DNA from: Pleomorphovibrio marinus | Lineage (GTDB): Bacteria > Bacteroidota > Bacteroidia > Cytophagales > Cyclobacteriaceae | NCBI RefSeq assembly: GCF_003347495.1 | Contig: NZ_QCXY01000011.1 | Location: forward strand, 62,001-126,000 | Reading direction: 5' to 3' | DNA: 64,000 nucleotides | Part shown: positions 18,690 through 29,243 of the stretch, in pieces | Position numbering within the stretch: the first letter of the stretch is position 1 | Layout: the number at the start of each line of letters is the position of its first letter | Program-made: the position numbers and the translations under genes | The notes under the pieces: generated by a model | What the model was told of the DNA's origin: nothing | The model's database searches: none | Seen by the model: only the letters and a program-made list of their open reading frames with translations

Positions 18690-21200
18690 CTATTCATTTT
18701 GTGGATCAGGACTTTCATCGTCATTTTCGGCCATGTTTCCAACCTCTTCTTCCTCAATGTTCCTGATCTTTTCTACAGATGAAATTTCGTCACTGTCATT
18801 AAGTCGAATGAGCCTCACCCCTTGTGTAGCCCTTCCCATAACCCTCACACCGGAAATGGGTGTCCTGATTGCAATACCAGATCTGTTGATAATCATCAAA
18901 TCATCGGTATCCACGACTTCCTTAATAGCAACTAATCCCCCTGTTTTCTCCGTGATATTCATGGCTTTAACGCCCTTTCCACCACGTTTGGTTATTCGGT
19001 ATTCGGTAAGGTAAGACCGCTTTCCATAACCTTTCTCGGAAACCACCATTAGGGTGGCATCTTCTCTAGTTACACAAACCATGCCAACCACATGATATTT
19101 ATCACCATCCAAATTGATAGCTTTTACACCCGTTGCCGTTCTTCCCATCGGTCTGACATTGGACTCGTGGAAATGTACTGCCCTTCCCGAACTAGATGCA
19201 ATTATAATATGGGAATCTCCATTAGTCATCTCCACATTAAGTAATTGATCGTCATCCCTTATATTTAAGGCAATGATGCCATTAGTCCTGGGCCTGGAGT
19301 ACTGTTCTAGAGTGGTCTTTTTGATGATTCCCTTCTTGGTGACCATCACCAAAAAGTTGTTATTCACATAATCTGCATCGCCTAGGTCATTTACCTGGAT
19401 AATGGACCTTATTTTGTCCCCACTTTCAATATTGATCAAATTTTGAATTGGCCTTCCTTTGGACGTTTTGCCCCCTTCTGGAATCGCATAGGTCTTTAAC
19501 CAAAACAGTTTTCCCTTATCCGTAAAGATAAGGAGGTAATTGTGGGTACTGGCAGTAAAAATATATTCGGTGAAATCATCCTCCTTGGTGCTGACACCTC
19601 TCGAACCTACACCTCCCCTACTTTGCGTCCTATATTCAGTCAATACTGTTCTCTTAATATACCCCTGGTGGCTAAGAGTGATTACCACTTCCTCATTAGG
19701 GATCATATCTTCGTAGCTGAAATCTTCGGCATTGTGTTCTATGGAAGTCCTCCGCTCATCGTTATAGCGCTCCTTCATTTCTGCCAACTCTTCCTTGATC
19801 AACTCCATTCGTTTTTCTTCGCTGGCCAAGATTTCTCTGAGTTCTTCGATCAATTTGAGAAGTTCCTCATATTCCTTTTGAATCTTCTCCCTTTCCATCC
19901 CGGTAAGGCGCTGTAGCCTCATGTCCAGTATGGCCCTTGCCTGGATTTCAGAAAGCTCGAATTTTTCCATTAAGCCGTTTCGGGCCGTTTCAGGATCTCG
20001 CGAGTTTCTAATAAGGGAAATCACCTCATCCAGATGATCCAAAGCCACAAGATACCCTTCGAGTATATGGGCTCGTTTTTCTGCTTCCCTTAATTCATAT
20101 TCGGTTCGCCTTATCACCACCTCATGTCGGTGATTCACATAGTGAACGATAAGGTCCTTTAGGTTCAAGGTATAGGGTCTCCCCTTTACCAGGGCTACGT
20201 TATTTACGCTAAAAGATGTCTGGAGTTGGGTATGTTTGTAGAGGTTGTTTAGGATTACATTAGCTACTGCATCCTTTTTCAATTCATAAACAATGCGCAT
20301 CCCTTGCCGGTCGGACTCATCCCTTATAGCCGAAATGCCCTCAAGCTTTTTGTCATTAATGAGTTGGGCGGTTTTTTCTACCATCCCGGCTTTGTTGACC
20401 TGGTAGGGAATTTCTGTGATGACAATCATTTCCTTCCCATTGGCCTTGGTTTCCACCGTAGCTTTTCCTCTCAGAATAATCCTGCCCCTTCCAGTCTCAA
20501 AGGCAGATCTTACTCCACTATACCCATAGATAATGCCCCCAGTGGGAAAATCAGGAGCAGTGATATGCTCCATTAATCCATCTACGGTTATATCATTATC
20601 ATCTATATAGGCGGTAATGCCGTCGATGACTTCTCCAAGGTGATGGGGTGCCATGTTGGTTGCCATACCTACTGCAATACCTGAAGCTCCATTGAGCAAC
20701 AATGCCGGAATCTTGGCAGGAAGAACAATCGGCTCCTTCAGGGTATCATCAAAGTTAAGCTGAAAATCAACTGTTTCCTTGTTGATATCTATCAAAAGCT
20801 CCTCCGCAATTCTTCTCAGCCTAGCCTCTGTATACCTCATTGCCGCAGGGTTATCCCCATCCACGGAACCGAAATTTCCCTGAGGATCTACAAGCGGATA
20901 TCGCAGAGACCAAACTTGCGCCATCCTCACCAAGGACTCATACACGGCAGAATCACCGTGAGGGTGATATTTACCCAATACCTCCCCTACTATTCTTGCT
21001 GATTTTTTGTAAGGCTTGTTATGTGTGACACCCAACTCCTGCATGCCGAAAAGAATCCTTCGGTGTACAGGTTTCAATCCATCTCTAACATCCGGAAGTG
21101 CGCGAGAAACAATTACCGACATCGAGTAGTCGATGTAGGCACCGCGCATTTCTTCTTCTATATTGATAGGTATTATTTTCTCGTTCTCTCCTTGAGCCAT
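18690..21200 (-). CDS. gyrA: DNA gyrase subunit A
   Basis: 836 residues. The breakage-reunion domain has the catalytic Tyr in [10 protein letters not shown]. The quinolone region reads [13 protein letters not shown], with Ser at the E. coli position 83 and Glu at position 87, so there is no sign of the classical Ser83 resistance change. The C-terminal beta-pinwheel has GyrA-box-like motifs (SRGGVGSRG and TKRGGKGVK), the second closest to the consensus. An acidic tail ends the chain. With GyrB it introduces negative supercoils using ATP. No quinolone phenotype can be assigned beyond this. Confidence 0.97.
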   Translation of the reverse strand: MAQGENEKIIPINIEEEMRGAYIDYSMSVIVSRALPDVRDGLKPVHRRILFGMQELGVTHNKPYKKSARIVGEVLGKYHPHGDSAVYESLVRMAQVWSLRYPLVDPQGNFGSVDGDNPAAMRYTEARLRRIAEELLIDINKETVDFQLNFDDTLKEPIVLPAKIPALLLNGASGIAVGMATNMAPHHLGEVIDGITAYIDDNDITVDGLMEHITAPDFPTGGIIYGYSGVRSAFETGRGRIILRGKATVETKANGKEMIVITEIPYQVNKAGMVEKTAQLINDKKLEGISAIRDESDRQGMRIVYELKKDAVANVILNNLYKHTQLQTSFSVNNVALVKGRPYTLNLKDLIVHYVNHRHEVVIRRTEYELREAEKRAHILEGYLVALDHLDEVISLIRNSRDPETARNGLMEKFELSEIQARAILDMRLQRLTGMEREKIQKEYEELLKLIEELREILASEEKRMELIKEELAEMKERYNDERRTSIEHNAEDFSYEDMIPNEEVVITLSHQGYIKRTVLTEYRTQSRGGVGSRGVSTKEDDFTEYIFTASTHNYLLIFTDKGKLFWLKTYAIPEGGKTSKGRPIQNLINIESGDKIRSIIQVNDLGDADYVNNNFLVMVTKKGIIKKTTLEQYSRPRTNGIIALNIRDDDQLLNVEMTNGDSHIIIASSSGRAVHFHESNVRPMGRTATGVKAINLDGDKYHVVGMVCVTREDATLMVVSEKGYGKRSYLTEYRITKRGGKGVKAMNITEKTGGLVAIKEVVDTDDLMIINRSGIAIRTPISGVRVMGRATQGVRLIRLNDSDEISSVEKIRNIEEEEVGNMAENDDESPDPQNE

Positions 21201-21340
21201 ACTCTTTAAAATTCCTCAATTTTAAACGGCAAGGTACAAAAAAGTAAGGGTTAATTAAAAAGAAAATTTTACCTAATTCCCAAACTGTTGGTATTTAATT
21301 TATATTCATGGACTTAAAAAATCCAAATTTTTAGAATGGT

Positions 21341-22333
21341 TTAATACCATTGCCCTATTTTTCTGTTTTGCATTCTCCAAATTGAGCTTCCTCGGTATTC
21401 CACACCATTGTGAAGGTGTTTCATCACCACCCCGCACCCAGGCACCTTACATCTCTTGGTACCTGGCAACCGCAAAGTTGCCCCAAACTGAATCATAAAA
21501 AGCTGCTGGTTTATTCCCTGGGGTTCCATTAAATCTGGCAACTCATATTGGAAAGACCTCCTTCCCCAAGTAGGTCGTATGTAAACGCTTGTGAATTCCG
21601 AAAATTCCCTTTCTATCCTTAATCCTGCTCCTATGTAAGGTTCAGGTGCTTGCACATGTTCATCAAAACCACTACGGATAAACATTTGCCCATATTCCCC
21701 TTCCAAAATGAAACGCCAAGGGTAATCCTGCCTCATCCGAAGTTTACGTTCGGACTGGATAAGGTGGTTGCTGCCCGAGTATCTCCTATATTTCCAATTC
21801 AAAAATGCCCTTCTTTTGTTAGCGTCATATAATATTATACCCGCTGTGGCAAACAACCTGTCCATAACAAAGGACTCCTCCTGAAATTCAAACCTATAAT
21901 CCCTTTCCCTAAGAGGGTTCATAGAACCCCATTCCCGGCCATATCCCGCACCGAGTACCAGTAAATCAAAAAGGTTTAGCCTCATAGCTGCATGCACCGG
22001 AACACTCATCTGACCCAAGGAAAAATTCACCGTGTCACTGGCACCAATATCCATTGGGTTATCTGGCAAAACCGACGAAATAGGGTATTGGCTGGGTGTG
22101 CTGCTGTGAAACTGCATTTGGTTGGCTTGGTAAATTGCTCCTGTTCCCAATTCAAAGGAAAAGTTACTCACCATATTCCTAAAGATATTACCTAACTCAC
22201 CCTCGCTTTTTCTTCCCTTTATTTTTCTTTCAATCCCAAAAATATCCTCCTCCTGGGCATAACTGTCGTTTGTACTCCAAAAAGTCCCAACTGCCAAAAA
22301 AATTATGCCAAGAATCCTTAGTTTTTTTTGCAT
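21341..22333 (-). CDS. Exported protein of unknown function, probable outer-membrane barrel
   Basis: 330 residues when started at the ATG at 22333, which gives a clean signal peptide (MQKKLRILGIIFLAV, cleavage after DSYAQ); the frame also allows a start five codons earlier at 22348. The mature part has alternating aromatic segments (YPWRFILEGEYGQMF, TSVYIRPTWGRRSFQYEL, QQLFMIQFGATLRL) of the kind seen in outer-membrane barrels. A short Cys-containing tail follows (RCKVPGCGVVMKHLHNG). I recognise no family. It lies in its own unit between gyrA and the acidic protein gene. Confidence 0.65.
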   Translation of the reverse strand: MQKKLRILGIIFLAVGTFWSTNDSYAQEEDIFGIERKIKGRKSEGELGNIFRNMVSNFSFELGTGAIYQANQMQFHSSTPSQYPISSVLPDNPMDIGASDTVNFSLGQMSVPVHAAMRLNLFDLLVLGAGYGREWGSMNPLRERDYRFEFQEESFVMDRLFATAGIILYDANKRRAFLNWKYRRYSGSNHLIQSERKLRMRQDYPWRFILEGEYGQMFIRSGFDEHVQAPEPYIGAGLRIEREFSEFTSVYIRPTWGRRSFQYELPDLMEPQGINQQLFMIQFGATLRLPGTKRCKVPGCGVVMKHLHNGVEYRGSSIWRMQNRKIGQWY

Positions 22334-22408
22334 AACATCCTCACTCATTTTTTTAAAGAAGTAAACAGCTTCCTACCCATAAAATAGTAACGTCCAAAAA
22401 TAAAAAAA

Positions 22409-22425
22409 CCCTCTGTAAAAGAGGG
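22409..22425 (-). terminator. Terminator hairpin
   Basis: CCCTC (22409-22413) pairs with GAGGG (22421-22425) around a 7-base loop. An A-run lies on the left (T-run on the minus strand), about 30 bases past the stop of the acidic 175-residue protein. A T-run on the right means it could act on + as well. Confidence 0.75.
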
Positions 22426-22453
22426 CTATTTTTTTAACAATATTTAAGAATGG

Positions 22454-22981
22454 TTATTCACTTTCGTCAGGATCAACTTCATCCTCTGAAGACCTTTTTT
22501 CTTTTAACTCTGCTTGGAGGTTGTCTACTTTCTCTTTGAGTTCCGGGTTTTCCTTTATGGCCTTGTTAACCTTGTTATAGGTAGCCACCCCAAGAATTTC
22601 ATCGTTCTTTATCAAATCAATTTTAAGGTCACGTACTTCATCGGCCAAAGAACCCATGAAATTCATGATTTCTTCGTAAGCTTCCTTTTCTTCTTCAGTT
22701 ACTTCTATTTCTTCCAATTTCTCGTCATCTCCCCAGGCCGCTTTAATCTCATTATAACGGGCGGCTCCCTCAATGGTCTCGTTGTTTCTGATCATGTCAA
22801 TCAATTCCTCGTTCTTTTGCTCATAAAAGGCAGCAACAGAATCTTCCATTACGGCAAATTTCATAAGCTCTTCATCGGAAATCTCTTCTGCATCTTCCGT
22901 CTCGGCTTCTTCTTGGGCTAAGACTTGATTGTAACCAACAAAAGCAAATAAAAGGAACGCAATCACAAGTAGGTTTTTCAT
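22454..22981 (-). CDS. Exported acidic helical protein with an internal duplication
   Basis: 175 residues with a signal peptide (residues 1-22, ending VLAQ) and a very Glu/Asp-rich mature chain, predicted almost wholly helical. Two related units can be aligned: ELIDMIRNNETIEGAARYNEIKAA and LKIDLIKNDEILGVATYNKVNKAI, each with the core I-G-A-x-Y-N-x-(I/V). No family is recognised. A coiled-coil or calcium-binding periplasmic role is guesswork. It has its own terminator. Confidence 0.75.
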   Translation of the reverse strand: MKNLLVIAFLLFAFVGYNQVLAQEEAETEDAEEISDEELMKFAVMEDSVAAFYEQKNEELIDMIRNNETIEGAARYNEIKAAWGDDEKLEEIEVTEEEKEAYEEIMNFMGSLADEVRDLKIDLIKNDEILGVATYNKVNKAIKENPELKEKVDNLQAELKEKRSSEDEVDPDESE

Positions 22982-23101
22982 ACTGATTCTAATCTATTTA
23001 AGAAGTTTAATTAGCTACTAAATTACTCTAGAATTACTTTTATTACAAGAAAATATTCAAAAAGTAAGCCATAATTTATATATGGGGTAGAAATTTTGTA
23101 T

Positions 23102-23755
23102 CTAAGAGATACTTTTTAACTTTTTTATGGTTGTCTTGGGATTTTTTGAAGAAAAGACAAAGTTCCCAGCTACCAAAATATCGGCACCAGCATCCAAAAG
23201 TCCCTTGGCATTTTCCAAACTCACCCCTCCATCTATTTCTATTTTAGCCATGGATCCCTGTGAAGCAATCAGGTTTTTCAATTTTTTCACTTTGTCATAG
23301 GTGCTTTTGATAAAGCTCTGGCCCCCAAAACCAGGGTTAACTGACATTAGGCAGACAATATCTAAGGCAGCAATGATTTCTTCCAATTGGCTGACAGGAC
23401 TGTGAGGGTTCAGTGCCACACCCGCCTTACAACCTAGGGATTTAATAGCTTGTATGGTTCGGTCCAGGTGCTGGCAGGCCTCAAGGTGTACGGTAAGATG
23501 CGCGGCACCGGCGTTTTTGAAATTTTCCAGGTAACGGTCGGGTTCCACAATCATTAAATGCACATCCAAAGGTTTCTTAGCATGCCGGGCAATAGCTTCA
23601 ACAACAGGTACACCCATAGAAATATTGGGAACAAATACCCCATCCATAATGTCCACATGGATATAATCCGCCTCTGAGTCGTTAATCATTTTGATTTCCT
23701 TTTCCAGGTTTGCAAAGTCGGCGGCTAAAATGGAAGGGGCTATATATATTTTCAT
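23102..23755 (-). CDS. rpe: Ribulose-phosphate 3-epimerase
   Basis: 217 residues, the normal length. The TIM-barrel motifs are complete: PSILAADFANLEKEI, HVDIMDGVFVPNIS (metal ligands His and Asp), LDVHLMIVEP, SVNPGFGGQSF and EIDGGVSLENA. It interconverts ribulose 5-phosphate and xylulose 5-phosphate in the pentose phosphate pathway. A copy of the dispersed intergenic repeat lies directly upstream of its start codon. Confidence 0.97.
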   Translation of the reverse strand: MKIYIAPSILAADFANLEKEIKMINDSEADYIHVDIMDGVFVPNISMGVPVVEAIARHAKKPLDVHLMIVEPDRYLENFKNAGAAHLTVHLEACQHLDRTIQAIKSLGCKAGVALNPHSPVSQLEEIIAALDIVCLMSVNPGFGGQSFIKSTYDKVKKLKNLIASQGSMAKIEIDGGVSLENAKGLLDAGADILVAGNFVFSSKNPKTTIKKLKSIS

Positions 23756-23870
23756 ATGTTTATAATTGTCTTTTCAGCGGTCAGATGGAATGCCCAGATT
23801 AATCATCCCCCCGTGTGTCGCTTGCGTCATGCCCTGACTGCCGTCAGGACAGGCTCGATTTCATCAATTG
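23756..23870. repeat. Dispersed intergenic repeat, copy A
   Basis: The 115 bases upstream of the rpe start hold a core also found at 31159-31330 and 34481-34655: CGTCATGCCCTGACTGCCGT, then CAGGACAGGCTCGATTTCATC. The centre CCTGAC-TGCC-GTCAGG is a perfect hairpin. It lies between the S8 protease stop and the rpe start, in the same orientation relative to the downstream gene as copies B and C. Confidence 0.8.
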
Positions 23871-23934
23871 GGAAACAGATAGGCATTCATGCTGTAATGT
23901 TGGCACAAAAAAAGGGAATTATTAAAGGAAATCC

Positions 23935-25572
23935 TTATCTCTTGAGCAACTTTACCACTTCAGCATCTGAGTTAACCTGTAGCTCAACCACATACATTCC
24001 AGGAGAGAGCCCCGCTAGGTTTATTTCAAAAGGCTCCTTTTGGTCACTTCTGGCAAGTTGCCATTGGTGTAGCAATTTACCGCCTGGGCTAATAAGCCTC
24101 AGAGAGCAAGAAGGCCCCGTACCATATCGGATAAATAGCGTATTTCCGTCCATAGGGTTTGGGTAAATTAGGGCTTTTTCTTGTGCTACCTCCACCCCTT
24201 CTGATTGGATTATGCCGTGCTGGGCCCTTGAATAATTTGGAATACCAAATCCAAGATCCATGTTTGGTTCATCCGATATATGCCCGCTTTTCAGGAGAAA
24301 ATCTTTGATTTCTGTACTTGTTAAGGTGGGATTAGCCTGCCAAAGCCCTGCTGCCAACGCTGCAATTTGCGGGGCAGAAAACGAGGTGCCACTGGAAGTG
24401 CTGGGGCCGTTTTCGGACCTCCATAAGGTAACCCCAGTGCCAAAAGCCACTAACTCGGGCTTAATCCTACCATCTGCTGTTGGCCCTACCGAACTGAAAC
24501 CTGCCCTTTCTAAATTAATGGTCACAGCGCCTACAGCCAGCACGCCCTCCGCATCGGCCGGTGCAGTGATGGTTCTCCAGCTTAGATTTCCCTCATTTCC
24601 GTTGCTTGTAACTACCAATATACCCTTTTGGGCAGCCATACCGGCTCCAATAGAAATAACAGCAGTTTTTCCGTCCAAATCCTCTTTGGAATAATCCATG
24701 TCCACATCATCGAAGTCATAGTACCCCAATGAACTGTTGATGATATCTACTCCAAGACTGTCGGCAAATTCCGCAGCCTTTACCCAATTGTATTCTTCAA
24801 TTCTGAATTCAGACCTTACATCCTCGGTAATACATAAAATATAATTTGCCTCATACGCCCCGGCTACCATCTGATTGGGTGCAAATGCCGCCAATAAAGA
24901 CAGACTGCCCGTACCATGGGTATCGGTACGGAACACATCCTCCGAAAAAGGCATTACAAAATCCCTTGTGGCCAATATCCTGTTCTCATTAAAAAGGTGT
25001 TGCATCCCAGAAATCTTGTCCGCATGGAGGAAGCCAGCATCGAAAACAGCAATTTTCATATCCTTACCTGCAAAACCTTCCGCATGCATTTGGGGAATAC
25101 CTAGGATGTCATTTTGAAATTCATAAGCCTGGGATTGTTTTTGCCGAGTTGCTGCATTTTTTTCTGCTCCTACTGACTTTTTCCCAGTCTCCATCTGGGG
25201 TATGCCTCCCCTAGCTACCAGTAATACGGTGTCGACAAACGGTAAACTGGAAATTTCATCTGCTACAGCTTGATCCATCATCACTATGGATGCATTTAGC
25301 CAATTGCTGTGATAGATAACTCTTTTTACCCTTTGTTCAATTTCTTCGGCATACTGATAGGAAACAGGCAAATCCGTGCTATCCACCAGAATTTTTTCTC
25401 TATCCCTTCGCAGGAGTGCATCCCCACTCAAGAAATTCTCCGGTTCTTCAAGGCTAAAAGCCTGGGTGGGCTTGTATTTATAATGAATGGCAAACCTGTC
25501 TTGACCATATACGGTACCAAAACAAGCGAAAACCAACAGTAAAAAAAGACGTCTAAATTTATTCTGCACCAT
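23935..25572 (-). CDS. Subtilisin-like S8 serine protease with type IX secretion sorting domain
   Basis: 545 residues. The signal peptide ends near residue 24 (TVYGQ). The catalytic triad is visible: Asp in KIAVFDAGF, His in DTHGTGSLSLLA and Ser in GTSFSAPQIAALA. The Asn of the oxyanion hole lies in VVTSNGNEGNL. The C-terminus from about residue 470 is a type A sorting domain (YPNPMDGNTLFIRY, then LSPGMYVVELQ and a terminal KLLKR), which directs export by the type IX secretion system and surface attachment or release. The stretch between signal and catalytic domain resembles a propeptide. It starts 14 bases inside the preceding lipoprotein gene. Confidence 0.93.
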   Translation of the reverse strand: MVQNKFRRLFLLLVFACFGTVYGQDRFAIHYKYKPTQAFSLEEPENFLSGDALLRRDREKILVDSTDLPVSYQYAEEIEQRVKRVIYHSNWLNASIVMMDQAVADEISSLPFVDTVLLVARGGIPQMETGKKSVGAEKNAATRQKQSQAYEFQNDILGIPQMHAEGFAGKDMKIAVFDAGFLHADKISGMQHLFNENRILATRDFVMPFSEDVFRTDTHGTGSLSLLAAFAPNQMVAGAYEANYILCITEDVRSEFRIEEYNWVKAAEFADSLGVDIINSSLGYYDFDDVDMDYSKEDLDGKTAVISIGAGMAAQKGILVVTSNGNEGNLSWRTITAPADAEGVLAVGAVTINLERAGFSSVGPTADGRIKPELVAFGTGVTLWRSENGPSTSSGTSFSAPQIAALAAGLWQANPTLTSTEIKDFLLKSGHISDEPNMDLGFGIPNYSRAQHGIIQSEGVEVAQEKALIYPNPMDGNTLFIRYGTGPSCSLRLISPGGKLLHQWQLARSDQKEPFEINLAGLSPGMYVVELQVNSDAEVVKLLKR

Positions 25573-26242
25573 GTGTTAATAGTTTCAAATGAATAAAACG
25601 TCCGTTTTGCACAATTTGTTCTCCTAAACAATCACTTCTTGAACAGTAGACTAAAACCTCATAATAGCTTTCGATTAAGCCTATATTGGCGGCGAAAACC
25701 TCGTAACGATTGTCCCTGAAGGTGACTTCATCGTCATCTTCGGATTGGGTCACCTTTACCGTATCCACAAAATTCCTATGTTCCAGTGCATAAGGTCCTG
25801 TGTGCGTAATGGTAAAAGCCTCTGAAGTAAGGCTGTTCATGCCATTTCCGTCCCAATGCACCTGGTATTCTGCAGGATGCACCAAGGGAATGGTAATCAG
25901 GTTTTCCACCTGTCGGATTAACCTACCCCTGCTGAAAGTATATGTATAGGCCATTTTAATTTGCCAATGGATACGGTCATCGGAGGTTTCCCTGTTCAAG
26001 ACATAAACCTCTTCTCCCTCCTCATTAAGGTAGAGATCCACCATCCTATCCCGGATATAATAGGCCTTTTCTTCCACATCTCCCTCTCCAAAATACACCT
26101 TTTCAATAACCTGATATACCCAAAACAAACCTATTCTCAAAGGCTGGTAAGTGGAGTTTATCTGGTCTGGGGTTTCCCTCTCAATTTGACAATTTTGAAA
26201 AACAATTAGAAAAATAAAGACCCAGAATTTTTTTCTGCTCAT
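25559..26242 (-). CDS. Lipoprotein of unknown function
   Basis: 227 residues with a lipoprotein signal (FIFLIVFQNC, Cys at residue 18). The mature chain is beta-rich with paired aromatic strands (RIGLFWVYQVIEKVYF, IHWQIKMAYTYTFSRG) and two Cys near the C-terminus (YCSRSDCLG). I know no family for it. The overlap with the S8 protease gene indicates one operon, so it may assist or be processed by that protease; this is inference. Confidence 0.7.
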   Translation of the reverse strand: MSRKKFWVFIFLIVFQNCQIERETPDQINSTYQPLRIGLFWVYQVIEKVYFGEGDVEEKAYYIRDRMVDLYLNEEGEEVYVLNRETSDDRIHWQIKMAYTYTFSRGRLIRQVENLITIPLVHPAEYQVHWDGNGMNSLTSEAFTITHTGPYALEHRNFVDTVKVTQSEDDDEVTFRDNRYEVFAANIGLIESYYEVLVYCSRSDCLGEQIVQNGRFIHLKLLTHGAE

Positions 26243-26362
26243 CTCCGTCCCATTAATATAAATGGTAAAAATAAAAGGATTTAACGATAAACCTGCTAAT
26301 TCAAAAAAGATTTATTTTATAGATTATCCACACAAAGAAATGGGCATGTCTTCACTAACTCC

Positions 26363-26370
26363 TATATTTG
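26363..26370 (+). promoter_or_regulatory. Bacteroidota -7 box (TAnnTTTG) of the TrpF-like gene
   Basis: TATATTTG, 34 bases before the ATG at 26405, matches the TAnnTTTG box of Bacteroidota promoters. A clear -33 TTTG was not found. Confidence 0.5.
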
Positions 26371-26404
26371 GCTTTTTATCCTTGAATTAAACAGTACTTG
26401 TTAA

Positions 26405-27031
26405 ATGTCATTAAAAACCTTTGTCAAAATTAGTAACGTAAACAATTTAAGCGATGCCCGCTATTGTGCTGGGATGTATGTAGACCTATTGGGTTTTTCT
26501 CTGGAGCCTAACGATGAATATTATGTAGACCCTGTGAAGTTTAAGGAAATTACGGGTTGGGTTTCGGGTGTTGGGTTTGTAGGTGAATTTAAAACTACCC
26601 ATCCCGATATTATCCTGGAGACAATAGCTCAATATGAAGGTATCGAATCCGTCCAAATTGAAGAGGAGGCACACCTACAAATGCTGATGAACGCTTCTTA
26701 TCAGTTGATACTGAAAAAGGACGTGGCAGACAACAAAGATATGGAGCGACTTCTATCTTTAAGTGCCTCTTTGGGTGAAAACGGAATTTTATTGTTAGTA
26801 GAAGCAGAAAGCAACCCAGACCTGGTGCCAGATAAAGAATTGCTGAATAAGCTGGCCGAAAAATGTGAGGTAATCCTAGGGTTTGGCTTTGATTCTGAAA
26901 ATGTAGAGGATACCTTGGATAATACTAAGATTAAAGGTATAGCCATGAAGGGCGGCCATGAGATTAAGCCAGGGATTAAGGATTTTGATGAGTTGGCTGA
27001 TATCCTGGAAGTGCTGGAAGAAGCCGATTAA
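26405..27031 (+). CDS. TrpF-like barrel protein lacking the catalytic cysteine
   Basis: 208 residues that follow phosphoribosylanthranilate isomerase in outline: VKISNVNNLSDARYC stands where TrpF has KICGITNLEDA. The C-terminal phosphate-binding loop is recognisable (GGHEIKPGIKDF against SGVExxPGxKD). The active-site Cys is Ser here (residue 10) and the next Gly is Asn, so ordinary TrpF activity is unlikely. It sits just upstream of tyrS, which has its own -7 box. What it does is unknown. Confidence 0.7.
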   Translation: MSLKTFVKISNVNNLSDARYCAGMYVDLLGFSLEPNDEYYVDPVKFKEITGWVSGVGFVGEFKTTHPDIILETIAQYEGIESVQIEEEAHLQMLMNASYQLILKKDVADNKDMERLLSLSASLGENGILLLVEAESNPDLVPDKELLNKLAEKCEVILGFGFDSENVEDTLDNTKIKGIAMKGGHEIKPGIKDFDELADILEVLEEAD

Positions 27032-27036
27032 AACCC

Positions 27037-27044
27037 TATATTTG
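27037..27044 (+). promoter_or_regulatory. Bacteroidota -7 box (TAnnTTTG) of tyrS
   Basis: TATATTTG, 29 bases before the tyrS ATG at 27073 and 6 bases after the stop of the preceding gene. Matches TAnnTTTG; the -33 element lies inside the upstream gene and is weak. Confidence 0.5.
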
Positions 27045-27072
27045 CGCCTTGAAAGAGAACTAACAAGACCGA

Positions 27073-28359
27073 ATGAAAGATTTTATAGCCGAGCTGCGCT
27101 GGAGGGGAATGCTTCAAGATATGACTCCGGGAATGGAGAATCACCTTAAAGAAGGGATGAAGACCGCATATTTGGGAATCGACCCCACTGCGGATTCTTT
27201 GCATATTGGGCACCTTGTGGGAGTAATGACCCTGGTTCATTTTCAGCGTTCTGGACATAAGCCATTGGCATTAGTAGGTGGCGCAACTGGCATGATTGGG
27301 GATCCTTCCTTCAAATCTGCAGAGCGTAACCTGTTGGATAAGGAGACCTTGGACCACAACATAAAATGCATCAAAAACCAACTTTCAAAGTTTCTGGATT
27401 TTGAAGGCAGCCAAGCCAACAAGGCGGAATTGGTGAACAACTACGATTGGATGGCTCCATTTTCGTTTCTTGAGTTTATCAGGGATGTGGGAAAACACAT
27501 CACCGTGAATTACATGATGGCCAAAGACAGTGTAAAGAGAAGGCTGGAAGATGGAAATGGCCTTTCTTTTACCGAGTTTTCTTATCAGCTTATACAGGGC
27601 TATGATTTCTACTATCTTTGGAAAAACAAGTCTTGTACTGTTCAGTTGGGAGGATCAGACCAATGGGGGAACATTGTAACGGGAACGGAACTTATCAGAA
27701 AAAAATCCGGAGGTGAGGCTTATGCATTGACAGTACCATTGATAACAAAGGCCGACGGGAGCAAGTTTGGAAAAACAGAAGGAGGAAACGTTTGGCTGGA
27801 TGCCGAAAAGACCTCTCCTTATGCCTTTTATCAGTTTTGGCTCAATGTTTCAGATGAGGATGCAGGTAAATATATAAGGATCTTCTCCACTTTGGATAAA
27901 GAAACTATATACAACTTGGAAAAGGAACAGGCCGAGGCACCCCACCTTCGCGTGCTACAAAAGGAATTGGCAAAGCAGATCACTGTTTGGGTGCATGGTC
28001 AGAAGGAGTACGACTCTGCGTTAAAGGCATCCAATATTCTTTTTGGAAAGAGCTCGCTTGAAGACCTATCCCTCTTAGATGAAAGGACCTTCCTGCAAGT
28101 ATTTGAAGGTGTTCCAATTGTAGAGTTGAGCAGTAGTCAATACAAGGAAATTGGCAACATTACCGACCTTTTGGGGTGGGAATCTTTGATTTTTACTTCC
28201 AAGGGAGAAGCTAGGAAAATGATAAAGGGAGGAGGCGTTAGCATAAATAAGACCAAAATTACCGATCCCAATGCCACTATAGACTTACCTTTGCTACAGG
28301 ACAAGTACCTCCTGGTGCAAAAAGGGAAGAAAAACTATTACATCGTAAAAGTGAGTTGA
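27073..28359 (+). CDS. tyrS: Tyrosyl-tRNA synthetase
   Basis: 428 residues, class I. The HIGH motif appears as LHIGHLVGV and the KMSKS equivalent as SKFGKTEGG, both typical of bacterial TyrRS. Tyrosine-binding segments ([34 protein letters not shown]) are present. The C-terminal S4 domain that grips tRNA is seen at about residues 365-428 ([17 protein letters not shown]). It charges tRNA-Tyr. Confidence 0.97.
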   Translation: MKDFIAELRWRGMLQDMTPGMENHLKEGMKTAYLGIDPTADSLHIGHLVGVMTLVHFQRSGHKPLALVGGATGMIGDPSFKSAERNLLDKETLDHNIKCIKNQLSKFLDFEGSQANKAELVNNYDWMAPFSFLEFIRDVGKHITVNYMMAKDSVKRRLEDGNGLSFTEFSYQLIQGYDFYYLWKNKSCTVQLGGSDQWGNIVTGTELIRKKSGGEAYALTVPLITKADGSKFGKTEGGNVWLDAEKTSPYAFYQFWLNVSDEDAGKYIRIFSTLDKETIYNLEKEQAEAPHLRVLQKELAKQITVWVHGQKEYDSALKASNILFGKSSLEDLSLLDERTFLQVFEGVPIVELSSSQYKEIGNITDLLGWESLIFTSKGEARKMIKGGGVSINKTKITDPNATIDLPLLQDKYLLVQKGKKNYYIVKVS

Positions 28360-28410
28360 CCAGTTTTGGCCGGTTCTTAGGAGTTTGTGGATGCCATTTC
28401 GAATTTAAGT

Positions 28411-29115
28411 ATGAGTGCATACAGTCGGCAGCAAAAGGAAAAAAAGATCATGGAGGCAGCTATCAAGCTGTTTGGGGAGAAAGGAATGCACCATACCACC
28501 ATGGACGAGGTGGCAAAATTGGCAAGAATAAGTAAAGGCCTTACCTATTTCTATTTCAAAAGCAAAGAAGAATTATACCTTGCCATTACCAAAAAAGGGT
28601 TTGAAGAGCTTAAGGAGGTATTTCAACATACTTTTCAAAGTGGCAGGGAGGAAGTTGGGTTTGACAACATGAATGCTTTGGTCAAGAATTTCTTGGCCTT
28701 TGCGGAGGAAAAGAAGGTGTTGCATGAGGCCATGGTAGAATTTCTGGGTTTGGTAAGCAAGTACAATGACCCTGAAAAGCGTAAAAAAATTCCAGAACCA
28801 CTGCTGAAAAGCAATTACTTTAAGAAACTCCTTAACCTCCAATATGACATCCCATCAATAGGTGTAAGCATCATTTCCAAAGGCATTAGGGATGGCAGTA
28901 TTCGACCGGAACTTCAGCCTGAAACCACCTTCTACCTCATCTGGACGATGCTATTGGGCTATGAACGCCTAAAAGGAAGTATCGATTATGAACCAAAAGG
29001 GTTAAAGATCCATGAGGAAGTCTGGAACAACGCCTTTATGAAGTTTCTGTTTGAGCTGCTGAAAGGCACCCAAAATCTGCATAAATTCCAGCCTTTTCAG
29101 GGAAAATTGTTTTAA
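28411..29115 (+). CDS. TetR/AcrR family transcriptional regulator
   Basis: 234 residues from the ATG at 28411; an in-frame GTG eight codons earlier is possible. The N-terminal HTH is canonical (IMEAAIKLFGEKGMHHTTM, then VAKLARISKGLTYFYFKSK). The C-terminal ligand domain is helical and matches no specific group I recognise. No efflux or enzyme gene is adjacent in a divergent position, so its target is unknown. It follows tyrS by 51 bases and may be read through from it. Confidence 0.88.
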   Translation: MSAYSRQQKEKKIMEAAIKLFGEKGMHHTTMDEVAKLARISKGLTYFYFKSKEELYLAITKKGFEELKEVFQHTFQSGREEVGFDNMNALVKNFLAFAEEKKVLHEAMVEFLGLVSKYNDPEKRKKIPEPLLKSNYFKKLLNLQYDIPSIGVSIISKGIRDGSIRPELQPETTFYLIWTMLLGYERLKGSIDYEPKGLKIHEEVWNNAFMKFLFELLKGTQNLHKFQPFQGKLF

Positions 29116-29243
29116 ATTTATCAAAATTATGCACTGATTTTGGGGTAGAAAAAGATAAAGCCTTTAAATTGCAAAAAATAGGCACCTTTATTGCCACTCA
29201 TCTAAATAGAAAATTTTATTCAAACCAATAATTTTAATATAAC

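Noticed and set aside
18690-21200. Quinolone-resistance change in GyrA
   Set aside because: Ser is present at the position-83 equivalent; Glu at position 87 is acidic like the usual Asp, so nothing supports resistance.
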